Source of the DNA: Clarireedia homoeocarpa
Taxonomy: Eukaryota; Ascomycota; Leotiomycetes; Helotiales; Rutstroemiaceae
NCBI GenBank assembly: GCA_001465935.1
Contig: LNKV01000020.1
Coordinates: 81,106-145,105 of the forward strand
DNA: 64,000 nucleotides
Direction: 5' to 3'
Shown here: positions 34,499 through 45,382 of the stretch, piece by piece
Position numbering within the stretch: the stretch's first letter is position 1
How the letters are laid out: every line of letters begins with the position of its first letter
The notes under the pieces: generated by a model
What the model saw: the letters and a program-made list of their open reading frames with translations, nothing else
Databases searched by the model: none
What the model was told of the DNA's origin: nothing
Position numbers and translations under genes: made by a program

Positions 34499-36823
34499 CT
34501 AACACCAAGTGAAGACGGGGTTCTTGCTCTTGACTGTCTCGAGTCGTTCCACAATAACCTTTCTTTGATGTCCTTCCATGCCCTCCGCCGCCGCATACCC
34601 CAGATCTCCCTCGAGATCATCGCCATCGTACAATGTCTGCACAGCTCCGCGACTTCTAGCCCCAAATGAAAATCTTCTTGCCTCGTGACGAAATGTAGGA
34701 GGTGATCTGGGAGGCCCATCATAGCTCATACGGTTTCTCGCATTATCAAGATGCGGTCGATCATAGAACCTCACTCCGTTCCTAGATGTATCATGGCCGG
34801 GAAACCCAGCATTCGTAAGTGTTTTCGGCGACTCGGGGCTGTCGAACTCAGATGCATCCTCACTGATTCGTGGACTCGTCATTTCGAACCTGTTTGGGTT
34901 TGGTAAATTTGGGGATGGACTGGCAAGACCGAGAAGATCTGGTTGTGGAGCTGATGCATTTGCAGCGCTTATATCCATCTCGTCGTCAAGAGTTTTTGCG
35001 GCGTCACTACGTCTGCGCATTTCCGCCGAAGGTACTCTCATGGATACTGCTACAGGTATGTCGACAAGATCATCCCAAACACACACCCTTGCGCGTCTGG
35101 TTAACTCCAAGGGACCATGATCCGCCGTTTTCAGAGTCTCAACGACATTCCAAGCTTGTCCTTTCATGACGGCAATTTGCTTAGCAAACATGCGTTCTTG
35201 GAAATCAGCATCTTGGCTAAATACCGCCCGCAACTCCAATTGTGTCTCGCTCCACCACTGTTTGGATGTAAGCAATGGTAGAAAGTGGTCACGAGTCTTT
35301 TGAGAGAATGGCTGTCCAATCAATGACACCGGCAAAAAGAGCCAGCCGAACGGGAAACTTCTCCAGGCATCTGGGTGCTTCCAAGGCCATGACAAACTGT
35401 TATCGATTGCGCCAATGGTTATGGTTGGAGCAGGCATCCCCGAGGGAGTGGCGGATCTGCTTGTAGCTTCCATAGGTTCTTGATTTCTGTACGGATATGC
35501 CGGTAGATGTTTCATGTTGATGTTATCAGTTGTGGATACTACTCGTGGCGAGCGATCGGAATCCGTATCGGTTTTCATCTGAGGTGGCTCAGACACTATT
35601 GAAACGCCTTGGTTTTCCCAGTCAACCTTGATCATCCAATTGTCAAGACCTCTGTCCGTATTTCGCATGATGTAATCCAAAATGACCAGCTTTTCTAGCT
35701 CCTCCCTAAACGCCTGTTGCAATGCCTCTGTCCAGACAAACCGTTGCTGTTGACTTTCATCCGCAGATCTAAGAGGAGTGTTACTTCCTTCTGCATCATC
35801 ACCCTCATCTGACTTGGAAGAACCTGGCCGGCAAGTCTCTTTCCACGCTCTGCTCTTCTTCCTCTGTGAGTCATACCTGAAGCCTCCACTAGTATGATCC
35901 GGCCATGGGTGCTCCCGAAGGAAAATATTCGCATCTTCGAACCCTTTAAGAAAGACCTGAAAGCTTCCAACCTTGGGGGGTAAAGGCTTCTTCTTCCTGT
36001 AATAGTTCCTGCGATCCCAGAAATCGTAATGGAAAGATTTCGAAGATAGATGGACAATATCCGTGTATGGAACAAGGTGAGTTCGTAATCTGCAGTCGAG
36101 CGTATATGCGGCAGCTTCAGAAACATAACTTAAGTTGGGAATTAAGCAAGCTCTTCCAAAGAAACATGGGAACAGATTTCGATGTATCCATTTGTTCCAT
36201 TTCGGATTGCCTGCAGCGTACGGTTCCTCGTCCTTGGGCTTGAACACACCCACTACTTTTCCATCACTGTTTCTCGCAAAGTAACTTCCTGAACTTCCTT
36301 GGGATATCATTTTCGGATGTATACCTTGTTCAATGGCGACTCTGACACTTTCAACAATGTTATCAAACTCCAGCTTCGACATCCGGCCATGGTCAGCTTC
36401 TGAAGCCAGAGTTTCGGCAGTCGCAGGTCGTATGCCCTCAGGAGCTTGAAAGACCGAATGGTGGATTTCGAGGTGCTCCTCCTGCAATGATTTCCCCTTC
36501 ACTTTGCTGATTTTGAATTTCGAGGCTATTTCATCTGCCCATCTCTCTAATCGGGCATTGATCGCTTTAATGTCCACTCCAGAGGCATTGCTCCCCATCC
36601 GCTTCCTTCGATGACCCGGTCGCCGAGAAAACGTTGGCGAATTATGCCCATCTGTGTTCATACTAGTATGCGGTCGAGGTTGCGAAATCGGGGCATATCG
36701 TGGAGCAGAGACAGGTTGTAAGGAGGCATGGCTTCTGGCCAAATCGTCCTCCTCGTCGTCACTGAATTCCTCAGCTTGAGCAATCCGGGCATAGCCCGTT
36801 GTAGCAGGTCGATTTTTCGGCAT
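34499..36823 (-). CDS. LSB6: Type II phosphatidylinositol 4-kinase (Lsb6-like)
   Basis: Single exon, 774 residues. It phosphorylates phosphatidylinositol at the 4-position on endosomal, vacuolar or plasma membranes. The PI3/4-kinase fold runs from about residue 170 to 540. The glycine-loop QGSSGSYFARNSDGKVVGVF starts near 174 and is followed by FKPKDEEPYAAGNPKW. The catalytic-loop region DYIMRNTDRGLDNWMIK lies near 382-398, and the metal-binding AIDNSLSWPW near 468-476. The kinase domain is interrupted by a Ser-rich insert (CRPGSSKSDEGDDAEG). The N-terminus is basic and disordered, and the C-terminus (residues 580-774) is Ser/Pro-rich and probably regulatory. The start ATG opens MPKNRPATTGYAR; a GYARI-type N-terminus fits relatives. 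The palmitoylated CCPCC motif of animal enzymes is absent, and PCFFGRACLIPN may be the membrane-contact equivalent. Confidence 0.93.
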   Translation of the reverse strand: MPKNRPATTGYARIAQAEEFSDDEEDDLARSHASLQPVSAPRYAPISQPRPHTSMNTDGHNSPTFSRRPGHRRKRMGSNASGVDIKAINARLERWADEIASKFKISKVKGKSLQEEHLEIHHSVFQAPEGIRPATAETLASEADHGRMSKLEFDNIVESVRVAIEQGIHPKMISQGSSGSYFARNSDGKVVGVFKPKDEEPYAAGNPKWNKWIHRNLFPCFFGRACLIPNLSYVSEAAAYTLDCRLRTHLVPYTDIVHLSSKSFHYDFWDRRNYYRKKKPLPPKVGSFQVFLKGFEDANIFLREHPWPDHTSGGFRYDSQRKKSRAWKETCRPGSSKSDEGDDAEGSNTPLRSADESQQQRFVWTEALQQAFREELEKLVILDYIMRNTDRGLDNWMIKVDWENQGVSIVSEPPQMKTDTDSDRSPRVVSTTDNINMKHLPAYPYRNQEPMEATSRSATPSGMPAPTITIGAIDNSLSWPWKHPDAWRSFPFGWLFLPVSLIGQPFSQKTRDHFLPLLTSKQWWSETQLELRAVFSQDADFQERMFAKQIAVMKGQAWNVVETLKTADHGPLELTRRARVCVWDDLVDIPVAVSMRVPSAEMRRRSDAAKTLDDEMDISAANASAPQPDLLGLASPSPNLPNPNRFEMTSPRISEDASEFDSPESPKTLTNAGFPGHDTSRNGVRFYDRPHLDNARNRMSYDGPPRSPPTFRHEARRFSFGARSRGAVQTLYDGDDLEGDLGYAAAEGMEGHQRKVIVERLETVKSKNPVFTWC

Positions 36824-37286
36824 CTTGTTATTATGACCGTTTCGAATACTCCATTAGGATGAAATGATTTGAAGATTGTGGCATATGGATGACCATGTAT
36901 GTTACAAGACGTCGCGTCACTGGTGGCAAGCAACCAATTAGGGAGGCTGACACAAGGCGGACAAGGCTGAGAAGCTTAAATGTCGAGGTGCCAAATCATC
37001 ACTAAACACGATCTTTACACGGTCTGATGAACACCGAGTAGATTTACCACCGCATGAACATGTTTACCTGCGCCAGTGTGGAACAAGCCTAGTGCGGAGT
37101 TCTAGATTTCAATATTGTGCTGTGTGGAGTTTGAGCTGAGTTGAATTAGTTTGCATAATTCCGGAACGTGACTGCTTTTTTTGCCTCTGCTCATGTTAGA
37201 ATCATGTTTCCATGGTGTACAACTTTATACAACTGCCTTCCTGGCAGATATCTGCATTGGTCTTTCTTTTCATCGAGAGTTTACCA
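36824..37286. other. Short intergenic region, LSB6 promoter
   Basis: 463 bp between the start of the LSB6-like gene and the end of the Aim41-like gene, both on the minus strand. No distinct motif recognised. Confidence 0.5.
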
Positions 37287-37941
37287 TCATGGCCCGGACA
37301 TAACCTGCTTTACTAACTTGGCCACTTCTCCCTTGTCAACATTCTTCTCTCCAAGGACTTCAGGAGCGAAAAGCCTCTTCAGAACGTCTCCCATCTGCAT
37401 CTTTGCCCCTTCTGCCTTCATTGAGTCAACCAGTGTCTTGATTGTACTTCTGATTTCTTCCTCCCCCATAGTCTCCACTCCACTTGCATACTCCTCCATA
37501 ATTTTGACTTGCATCTCTTCCTTCTCAGCCAGGTCTTCTCTTCCTTGTCCTCTGAACTCTTCACTTGCAGCGCGGCCTGCGTTTGCGGACTTCCGGATGA
37601 GGGCTAACATTTGCATGTCGGTGTTGATAGGTGAGGAGGTTTTAGATGCGTTAAGTGTTTGACTTAGCAGTGATCGAAGAACAGATAATCGGTTACTGTC
37701 TTTGTTTTGCATAGCGGTTTTCATATCTTTCCTGTCATTGCAGCTTCAGCATCACGCAATTAAATGAAGAGCACGATTGCATCATGGTAACCATAGAATA
37801 GCTGCATACTTTCTCCAACCTGCACTGTACTGACCTGATTTTCAAAAGGATCGGTGGAGGGGTGGTAGTAGCGGTCGAATAGCAACGAGAGCCGAGTCTC
37901 GAAGCTCGCATGAACGATCGTGAACTCATAATGGCAGACAT
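37287..37941 (-). CDS. AIM41: Mitochondrial Aim41/YqeY-like protein
   Basis: Exon 1 is 37941-37835 and exon 2 is 37731-37287, split by a 103-bp intron (GTCAGT...CAG) through an Arg codon, giving 183 residues. The N-terminus (MSAIMSSRSFMRASRLGSRC) is a typical mitochondrial presequence: basic, Ser-rich, no acidic residue. The body is a YqeY/GatB-like helical domain: KDMKTAMQNKDSNRLSVLRS at the start, then ANAGRAASEEFRGQGREDLA, and the C-terminal VDKGEVAKLVKQVMSG. In bacteria the domain resembles the tRNA-binding tail of the amidotransferase subunit GatB. Yeast Aim41 affects mitochondrial inheritance and its biochemical role is unclear. Exon 1 is necessary, since starting at the Met in exon 2 removes the targeting signal. 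Confidence 0.9.
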
Positions 37942-39049
37942 GGATATGATAGCAGGAGAAGAATGAGTGACTGTGCAATGAGCCTTAATGGAGGTGTCTG
38001 GGTATGCTTCAATTTAATAAGAGAAAATGGTTGGTTCTATCTCACAGCAACGCAAGCTCGCAAGCAAGTAGCCTCGCCAATTTTTTTTTGCAATGCTTGC
38101 CCGTCTTTTTATTTTCCCGCGCCGTGCCCCTCAGTAGATAGTCACCACTATACAATTGAATATAATTGAATTGAATACATACAATTGAATACAATTGAAT
38201 ACAATATGATAATATCTTACGACAATTTGATCCAATTGGTTCAAATCAGTCAATGTTATCTGGACGAGAACACATAAAATATGCAGCTTCCCAGAAAGTC
38301 TCGTGGACATCTCTTGTATCCTCGATTCTTCAGAACTACGAAGTACATCGTCGATTTCCCCGCACTGATGGGAAAAAAAGATACAAAGTATAACTTCTCC
38401 TCACGACGAATAGAAATGCTCGGAATGCTATTTATGCCTACATCATCGGTGTATAAAGTTCATTTCTGTCTTGAATACCGAGTCAGTTACTTTGTGCATG
38501 GCCTTTCATCTCCCTCACCCAGACTTTGGAGAAAAGAAAAGAAATCCCCCAATTGCATTCATCCAACATTTCCACATTCCCTCCCTACGATACCTCAAAG
38601 CCCAACCATTCTGAACATCGAGATGAGAGCTTCACTTCTTCCTGTTTGAACCTGCCTCCAAGGCAATGATATGCATTTGGTGGCACCACGAAGTGATCTA
38701 CAGTTCCGCGTGCTGGCACCATTCACAACTCTTTTCTTATATTTGTTTCTAACCAATCATCCACTTGATCATTCTGTCTGTCTCCATCCCGTCAAGTATT
38801 TTCATGACTATCTTAAGACTCGAGTGATCTATAATAACAATTGATAATTCCTCCAAACAATACCAAACCCCTCTTGCCAAACGAGCCAAGGCAGTTCCAC
38901 CTGTTGACCGCTGGCATAGCGACTCGACTCGACTCCTTACCGCCAAAAAGGACTTCAACATCCTCTATACTATACATCACTCACTAAACCCACTCTCTGC
39001 TCCAATTCCCAGCCACCCACCCACTCACCCATCTATCCATCAATCAACC
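37942..39049. other. Intergenic region
   Basis: Promoter side of the Aim41-like gene and upstream flank of the frame at 39050. Contains repeated AATTGAATACA units near 38152-38200. An ATG frame of 122 codons at 38281 has no recognisable domain and I leave it out. Confidence 0.5.
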
Positions 39050-39514
39050 ATGACCCAACCCTCCACACCCTCCCTCCGACCCTCCACCTCTCCCCAACGA
39101 GGCCGCAAACGGCGCCGCTCCTCCGCCGCCTCTCCTCCCCCCACCACATCCAGCACCTCGACCAATTTCCGCGGCCGCGTCCGGCACCGCTCATGTTCTC
39201 GTTCCCCGCATAAACAGTTCGCCGGCAATGCCAATGCCAATGGACATACCCCGCAAGCGAAGTATCAAAAAAAGAATATAAATAAAAACACGACGGCGTC
39301 TTCCTCCCCAGCGACGCTGCAGGTATACGAGCGGTATGCGAAGGGCAGGAGGAGTCAGAGTCCTTCAAGGTCAAGGAGTGCGGGGCAGCGGGGACAGGAG
39401 GGGGGGCAGATAGAGGTGGGGAGGAGGAGACATAGGACGAGAAGTAGGAGTAGGGTGCATGTGCATAGGCGGGGGGAGGGGGAGGGGGAGGGGGCGGAGG
39501 GGATGAAGGGGTGA
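39050..39514 (+). CDS. Small basic RS-rich hypothetical protein
   Basis: An ATG frame of 154 codons in a good context (ATCAACC before the ATG). The protein is strongly basic, rich in Arg and Ser, with RS-dipeptide runs (SRSPHKQF, SQSPSRSRSAG, RTRSRSRVHVHRR) and a Gly/Glu-rich end from a GGGGGA repeat. It looks disordered, perhaps nucleic-acid or splicing-factor binding, but no domain is visible and function is unknown. The antisense strand is also open, which lowers confidence. Confidence 0.42.
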   Translation: MTQPSTPSLRPSTSPQRGRKRRRSSAASPPPTTSSTSTNFRGRVRHRSCSRSPHKQFAGNANANGHTPQAKYQKKNINKNTTASSSPATLQVYERYAKGRRSQSPSRSRSAGQRGQEGGQIEVGRRRHRTRSRSRVHVHRRGEGEGEGAEGMKG

Positions 39515-40267
39515 TTTGAGTTTGTGATAGTGGGGTGATCTGTTTGAGTGGATATGGGGCTATGAGAAGTTTGGCGCAGGTTAAAATTCCTACGTCTAGT
39601 CGCTCTCCATAACCTATCTTGAACAGATGATGGGAAGAAAAAAAGGGATATCGAAAGACCAAACCAAGAAAGACTCGATCCAGACTTACAAAAACAGTCG
39701 ATCAAAGAACGATAGCTTGAGAGATCAAGTTCAGCACACGCTGTTCAAGTTTCCGGTATTCGCTCACTTAGGTCGAGTCGAGATATAGAGCCAGAAGTTC
39801 TTACTTACTATATGCTCTTCGCATCAACTTACGTCGGGGTCAAACAACCCAACCCAACTTTGGCCATTAACACAAAACAAAAGCTCTTGCGTTTCGGAGT
39901 TTACGCATCATTATTATTATTATGTATCGGAATAAAGATTAACAATCATATCATATCATATCTATCCATCCATCCATCCATCCATCCATCCATCCATCTA
40001 TCAATCAAGCTTCACAGCAAGCAAACAAGCAAGCAGCTACTTGTTTCCTCTCCTCCTCCTCCTCCTCCTCCTCTCCTCTCCTCTCTCTGTGCAGAATACA
40101 TGCGTATTCATTCATATGTAGGTGCCTCCCCCCCACTTCACTCCACTCCACTCCACTCCCTCCCAACCCGCTCGCTCGCTCATCCACATACATACCCACC
40201 CACTCCACTCCACTCCCCTCGACCCCCAACATAAAAACCCCAATAACCACTCCATCCCCCCAAATCA
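39515..40267. other. Intergenic region with (ATCC)n and (CTC)n repeats
   Basis: Contains CATATCATAT, (CATC)n near 39962-39998, (CTC)n near 40050-40085 and (CCACT)n near 40140-40215. No gene. Confidence 0.6.
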
Positions 40268-40361
40268 GCCCGGCTAGCTCAATTGGCTAGAGCGTGTGAC
40301 TTTTAAAAAGAAAAAGAAAAGATCAATCACAAGGTTCGGGGTTCGACCCCCCGGTCAGGCT
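40268..40361 (+). tRNA. tRNA-Lys(UUU) with a 20-nt purine-rich intron
   Basis: The acceptor GCCCGGC pairs with GTCAGGC except for a C4-A69 mismatch and a G6-U67 wobble. D arm GCTC/GAGC, anticodon stem TGTGA/TCACA and T arm CGGGG-TTCGACC-CCCCG are perfect. The loop is CTTTTA plus A, giving anticodon TTT. The intron occupies 40306-40325 (AAAAGAAAAAGAAAAGATCA), directly after position 37. T-rich sequence follows within 20 bases and can serve as the RNA polymerase III terminator. The acceptor mismatch is the only oddity. Confidence 0.9.
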
Positions 40362-41110
40362 TTCCCCTCCACCCCCCTTTTTTTCTCTCTCTCTCTCTCT
40401 CATCAACATCCTCGCCTCCCAACTACACTACCAGAGAGATGTTTATATATATAGACTTTCCCTATTTTTTTTTGTCATCTTCTTATTTCCTGTTCTGGGG
40501 GAAGGGGAGCTTCCGATTATCTTGTTCTCTTCAGAAGACTTTCGAGTTTTTCCATGTTAAAACTATTCGGATTCAAAATCTTATTTCCACTTGCTCATTT
40601 GCCTGTGGACCCTGAGGCTCATATGACCGTTGTGGGAATGTCGGCGGCTACGATTGTTGGCTTTTTACTATAAGCAAAGTGGGATATAACTAAGCATCCC
40701 TAAATCACAGTGATGTCTCAATGCCAAATACACTATCATTGATGAACCACGCTGTTGTCGACACAGACTCGCTCTTTTACACCGAATTCAAGTTTATTCG
40801 CACACAATCACAATCACACTCACAATCATAATCAAGACAAGTAAAATGTTCTAGAACCCTTCATTTCCCCATGCAGCTAAATACATGAAGACTCAAAAGA
40901 AAACAGCAGCAAAGAAATGTAGAAAGCTGATCTGTCTATCACATGGCATCCGGCTTGCTTTTTATTCCAAATCAACCAGCAAGTCGAAATTGGCTAGTGA
41001 GTCCTGTTCTCAAAAATTCGCACCATTGCCGGAGCTGTAGATAACCTTCATGGTAAGTGCACAGCGGAAGATAGAGATGGCGAGATATATCATGAAAGAT
41101 AGTCGCTCTC
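40362..41110. other. Intergenic region, 3' side of EF2
   Basis: T- and CT-rich just after the tRNA, then unremarkable DNA containing the presumed 3' untranslated region of EF2. CACAATCACA repeats near 40801-40830. No gene. Confidence 0.55.
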
Positions 41111-43956
41111 TACAGCTTGTCGTAGTACTATCGATTTTGTTAGTCTCAATCTGGTGCAAGTATGTTAAAAGTTAAACTTACGTTCTCATATCCTGGCACC
41201 TCAACCTTGATACCCTTACGTTTACGCATCTCCTGTACGACTTGTCCGGTTTTCGAGGTACCATCGATAGGAGATCCACCTGGAAGAATTTGCCAATGGT
41301 CGAAAACGGATTGAGGGAAAGCTTGACCAGAGGTGTGCGAACGAAGATCAGCGTTGAAACCGAAAGATTCCATAACTGGGAGGTATGCCTTAATTGTGAA
41401 GAGAGGGGTTCCTGGACGTTGTTCTTCGGCGAAGACGTGACCTCTTCTTCGGGTGAGAACACCATAAACACCACCCATGGCGGATTCTGGGACTTGAATT
41501 TCGACCAAGAAGACTGGCTCAAGAAGACCTGGCTCAGCAAGGAGAGCAGCAGCGTACAAGACACGACGAGCAGTTGGGATGACTTGTCCACCACCACGAT
41601 GGATGGCATCAGCGTGCAGAGTAACATCCATGATGTTGAATCTGCAAGATCTCATTGGCTCTTCAGCAATTGGACCTTCTCTTGACGCCCATTGGAAACC
41701 TGAAACAACTGAATCCTTGATTTCGTTCAAGTATTGAACAGCCTTGGTCTGATCAACCAAGACGTTGGCACCGCTGGTGTCTGGACCGAAACACCAGATC
41801 TTACGGGCATCGGTAACATCCCATCCGTGCTCATCAGCCAAGATACGGGCACGAGCCTTGAAATCATCACGGGGACCGATCTTTCCAGACTCAATATCCT
41901 TGGAAACTTCTTCGTCGAGAGGCTCAGCAATCATGTAAAGACGGTTGTGCTTGTTCGGCGATTTCGACAAGGCGGTCATGCTAGATTTTGCAGTAACGGT
42001 CTCACGGTAAGAAACGACAGGGTCGGAGATACGGAGAGGTACACCAGCGTGATCTTCTTCAAGATCCTTCAAGCAAATTTCCAAGTGCAATTCACCGGCA
42101 CCTGCGACGACGTGCTCACCAGATTCGTTGATCAGGGTCAAGACACAAGGATCGGATTTGGACAGACGCTTAAGACCTTCAACAAGCTTGGGGAGATCTT
42201 GAGCGTTCTTTACCTCGACGGAACGTTGAACGACAGGGGAGACGGAGAACTTCATAACCTTCAAGTTGTGGGCAGTTTCGCTGGTGGTAAGAGTACCAGA
42301 CTTCAACAAGAATTGATCGATACCGACCAATCCAAGAATGTTACCTGCTGGGACATCATCAATTGGGTCGACCTTACCACCCATCATGAGGACGGTACGT
42401 TGAATAGCCTTGATGAAGAGATCGTCCTTCTTGCCAGGGGTGTAGTTAGGACCTTGGATACGGACCTTCAATCCGGATCGGACAGTACCAGCGAAGACAC
42501 GACCGAAAGCGTAGAAACGGCCCTTATCAGAGGTTGGCACCATCTTGGAAACGTACAACATGAGAGGAGCCTTGGGGTCACAGTCTCGGATACCAATGCA
42601 AGCCTCGTCATCTGGGGGACCCTCGTACAAGGTCTCGGCACGGTACTTTTGAGCAGTGACTGGGGATGGAAGATGGAGAATCATCATCTCCATAAGAGCA
42701 TCGGCGGCTGGCAAGAAAGTACGCATGATGACTTTGAGGAGTTGTTTGCCGTCCTTATCCTTATCTTCTGCGGAGAGCTTGATGTTAAGCTTCTCAAGAA
42801 GGGTTGGGATCTCATCCTTCTTGAAGTTCATAACAGCGTTGAAGATACGGAAGATAGGGTCAAGGATAAACTGGTTGAAAGCACGCTCCAATGGCTTGTC
42901 TTCGTGGGTACTCTTGTTCGTCCACTTTTTGGTGTGTGGGTTGAAGTAGTTGTCGCCCTGATAATCGTTAGAATAAAACCCTACATGGCAATTTCACATC
43001 CAAATCTACTCACCCAGAGACGCTCCATCATCTTATTCCTGTCAACACCGAACTTCTTGGCATATCTTTGAGCAAATTGTCTGATGGTGAAAGCCCATCC
43101 GTGGAGACCGGAACCGAAGGCAACGGTTCCCTTGTATGGGTAAACTTGGACATCACCCAAAGTCTTGTCGAAGTAGGTGGAGATGACGACGTTGACAGAC
43201 TCGATGGTTCTCGAGAAAGATTGGTAAAGATCTTCCTTTGAGACTTGCAACTCGAGAAGAGCACGGTCGACCTTGTTAATGATAACAACGGGCTTAATAC
43301 GCTCACCAAGAGCTTGACGAAGGACAGTCTCGGTTTGGACACAGACACCTTCAATGGTATCGACGACAACGAGAGCACCATCAGTGACACGAAGGGCAGC
43401 AGTAACCTCAGAAGAGAAATCGACGTGACCAGGCGAATCAATCAAGTTGATCAAGAAATCCTTACCATCGGTCTTTTGACCGACGATATCCTTCAAGTCG
43501 TCCTCCTCGGGAAGATTTCCGTATAGAGAGATAGCAGTGGACTTGATGGTGATACCACGTTCTTGTTCATCGGCACGAGTATCGGTGGCTCGCGCATCAC
43601 CGGCCTTTGCGGCGGAGATAATACCGTTCTTGGAGAGAAGGGAATCGGTGAGGGTGGATTTTCCGTGGTCGACGTGGGCAATGACGGACATGTTACGGAC
43701 ATTACAGGCTTTGTCCATCAACTGGCGGACCTCTTCGACGGTGAAGCTATGAGAGAGAAGACATATTAGCAGATGCGACTTTTGAGTGTTGAGATGGCAT
43801 TCGGCTTATCTCCGAACTTCCATTCTTGACACCACGAAGTCGACGATGATTTGAAGCTTGCGATCAAGAGATAAGAGAGCTTCTAAAGCTTGTGCAGCTC
43901 CTCCTCTGGTCTACGAGAGTGTTGAGACAGGAAGAGAAATATACTTACTTAACCAT
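41111..43956 (-). CDS. EF2: Translation elongation factor 2
   Basis: The GTPase that moves the ribosome along mRNA. Four exons on the minus strand: 43956-43949 (8 nt, ATG GTT AA), 43746-43014, 42957-41182 and 41128-41111 (18 nt, encoding YYDKL and a stop). All introns are GT-AG (202, 56 and 53 bp). The product is 844 residues, close to the usual fungal length. The N-terminus MVNFTVEEVRQLMDKACNVR matches the family only when the 8-nt exon is used. G-domain motifs are AHVDHGKSTL, DSPGHVDF and NKVD. HADAIHRGGGQ holds His700, the diphthamide residue that diphtheria-toxin-type enzymes modify. The C-terminus GYENYYDKL is the family standard. It is a single highly expressed housekeeping gene; strong codon bias explains the long open frame on the opposite strand. 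Confidence 0.97.
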
Positions 43957-45382
43957 CTTTGCGGTGGTGCTTCGAAAAGCTGATTAGAAAGGATGAAAAA
44001 TTGGTTTTATCGTTCGACGCCCCGCTCGAGCGAAGATGTAACAGAACACTCTTGGTAGTCTGTAGAAACCACTTAAGAGTATGGAAGAACAAATTGTAGA
44101 TACCTGCTACAGAACCCAAGAGTATGGGGAGCGAGATAATACAAAGAAAGTTTGGTGGTACTTTCGATGTAGAAGTAGAAGGGAGGAGGAGGAGTGGGAG
44201 GTTAAGAGGAGAAGAAGTGGGCGCAAGTCTGTGTGCTAAGAGTTTGAAAGGAAAAGGCTCTTTTTTTCGCTGGGTGGGGCAAGTCGAGAGTGGCGGGGTA
44301 TGTAATTGTAATCCGGCAAGAAAGTAGCGTGGTGGTGCCTGTTTTGCAAGGCCGCGATTCAGTTTTGGCCTGATTTCAGGGCTAGGGCATAAGAAGCTCC
44401 CTGCGAATGTACGAAGCAGCAAATCCAGCCAATAGATACCATGGCTAGAAGCAACACGCGAAAGACTCACACAGAAACAGTCGAATGGCCACCACACAGT
44501 CACAGTCATCCGGCGAGCAATGCACATGTAGCTACTGCGCGGATAGAGTTGCCTTTCGTGTAGGAGGATGAATTGAACCCGCCCTCTTCCATAGCTTTGT
44601 CGGTTTTGTGTAGCTAAGGAGCGGGAGCTGGAGCGGTGTTTTTCTGTGCAGCAGAAAATGCTTATGAAACGGATAACTTATACCTTTCTGTGCAGGATTA
44701 CTTGGTGCGTGATGACTGTAGCCGTAACATGCACGCATATGTACATATGCACAAGTAAATGCACAATTAGCCTACAGTGGTGTATGTACATGTACTTCCG
44801 CACACCAAGAATGCTCTCGACGAATTGGGCACCTTTGGGCGCGTGGTAATTCGATATTGGTGGAGCTGTGGGCAGGATACATTCCATAAATGGCAATTAG
44901 CTCTGCAAACCTTCCTGCTTAGCGGAGGCTTCAAGACACATAAAGACTGAGACGGAGACGGAGACGGAGGCGGAGACTGAGACTGAGAGTGAGAGGAAGA
45001 AAACTATTACGTCCCCTGAGCCATTACTGGGTTATCCCCTTCTTACCTACTGTAGCTATACTCTACTGTACTCGAGGTAAGAGTACGAGTATCCTCACAC
45101 ATCACAATGCTCAGGATGAAGTCTTTCGCAATTCGCAGTACCAGAGACCCGACGTACATCCAGTCATTATTCTAACCCATTAGTGTTAATGAATCATCAT
45201 ATATATCTACTTTTACTGCACTGATCTATAATTCCCGGTCATGACTCACAAATATCCTTCCCATTCCCCTCGCCACCAACGCCGTTACCATCGTATATGA
45301 AACCAACCAGTCAAAAAAGTAAAAACAAGAACGGCCAAGTAAAAACCACCAACTACGTTTACCTATTATTATTATGTAACCA
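43957..45382. other. EF2 promoter region and 3' flank of CSF1
   Basis: 1.4 kb. The part next to EF2 should hold its promoter and leader. Simple repeats (GACGGA, then GACTGA) near 44947-44990. No gene recognised. Confidence 0.55.

Noticed and set aside
38281..38649. 122-codon ATG frame
   Set aside because: No domain, mixed composition, no supporting splice or neighbour evidence.
41734..43071. 445-codon open frame opposite EF2
   Set aside because: It mirrors the strongly codon-biased EF2 exon in antisense; the protein has no family features and EF2 is certain.
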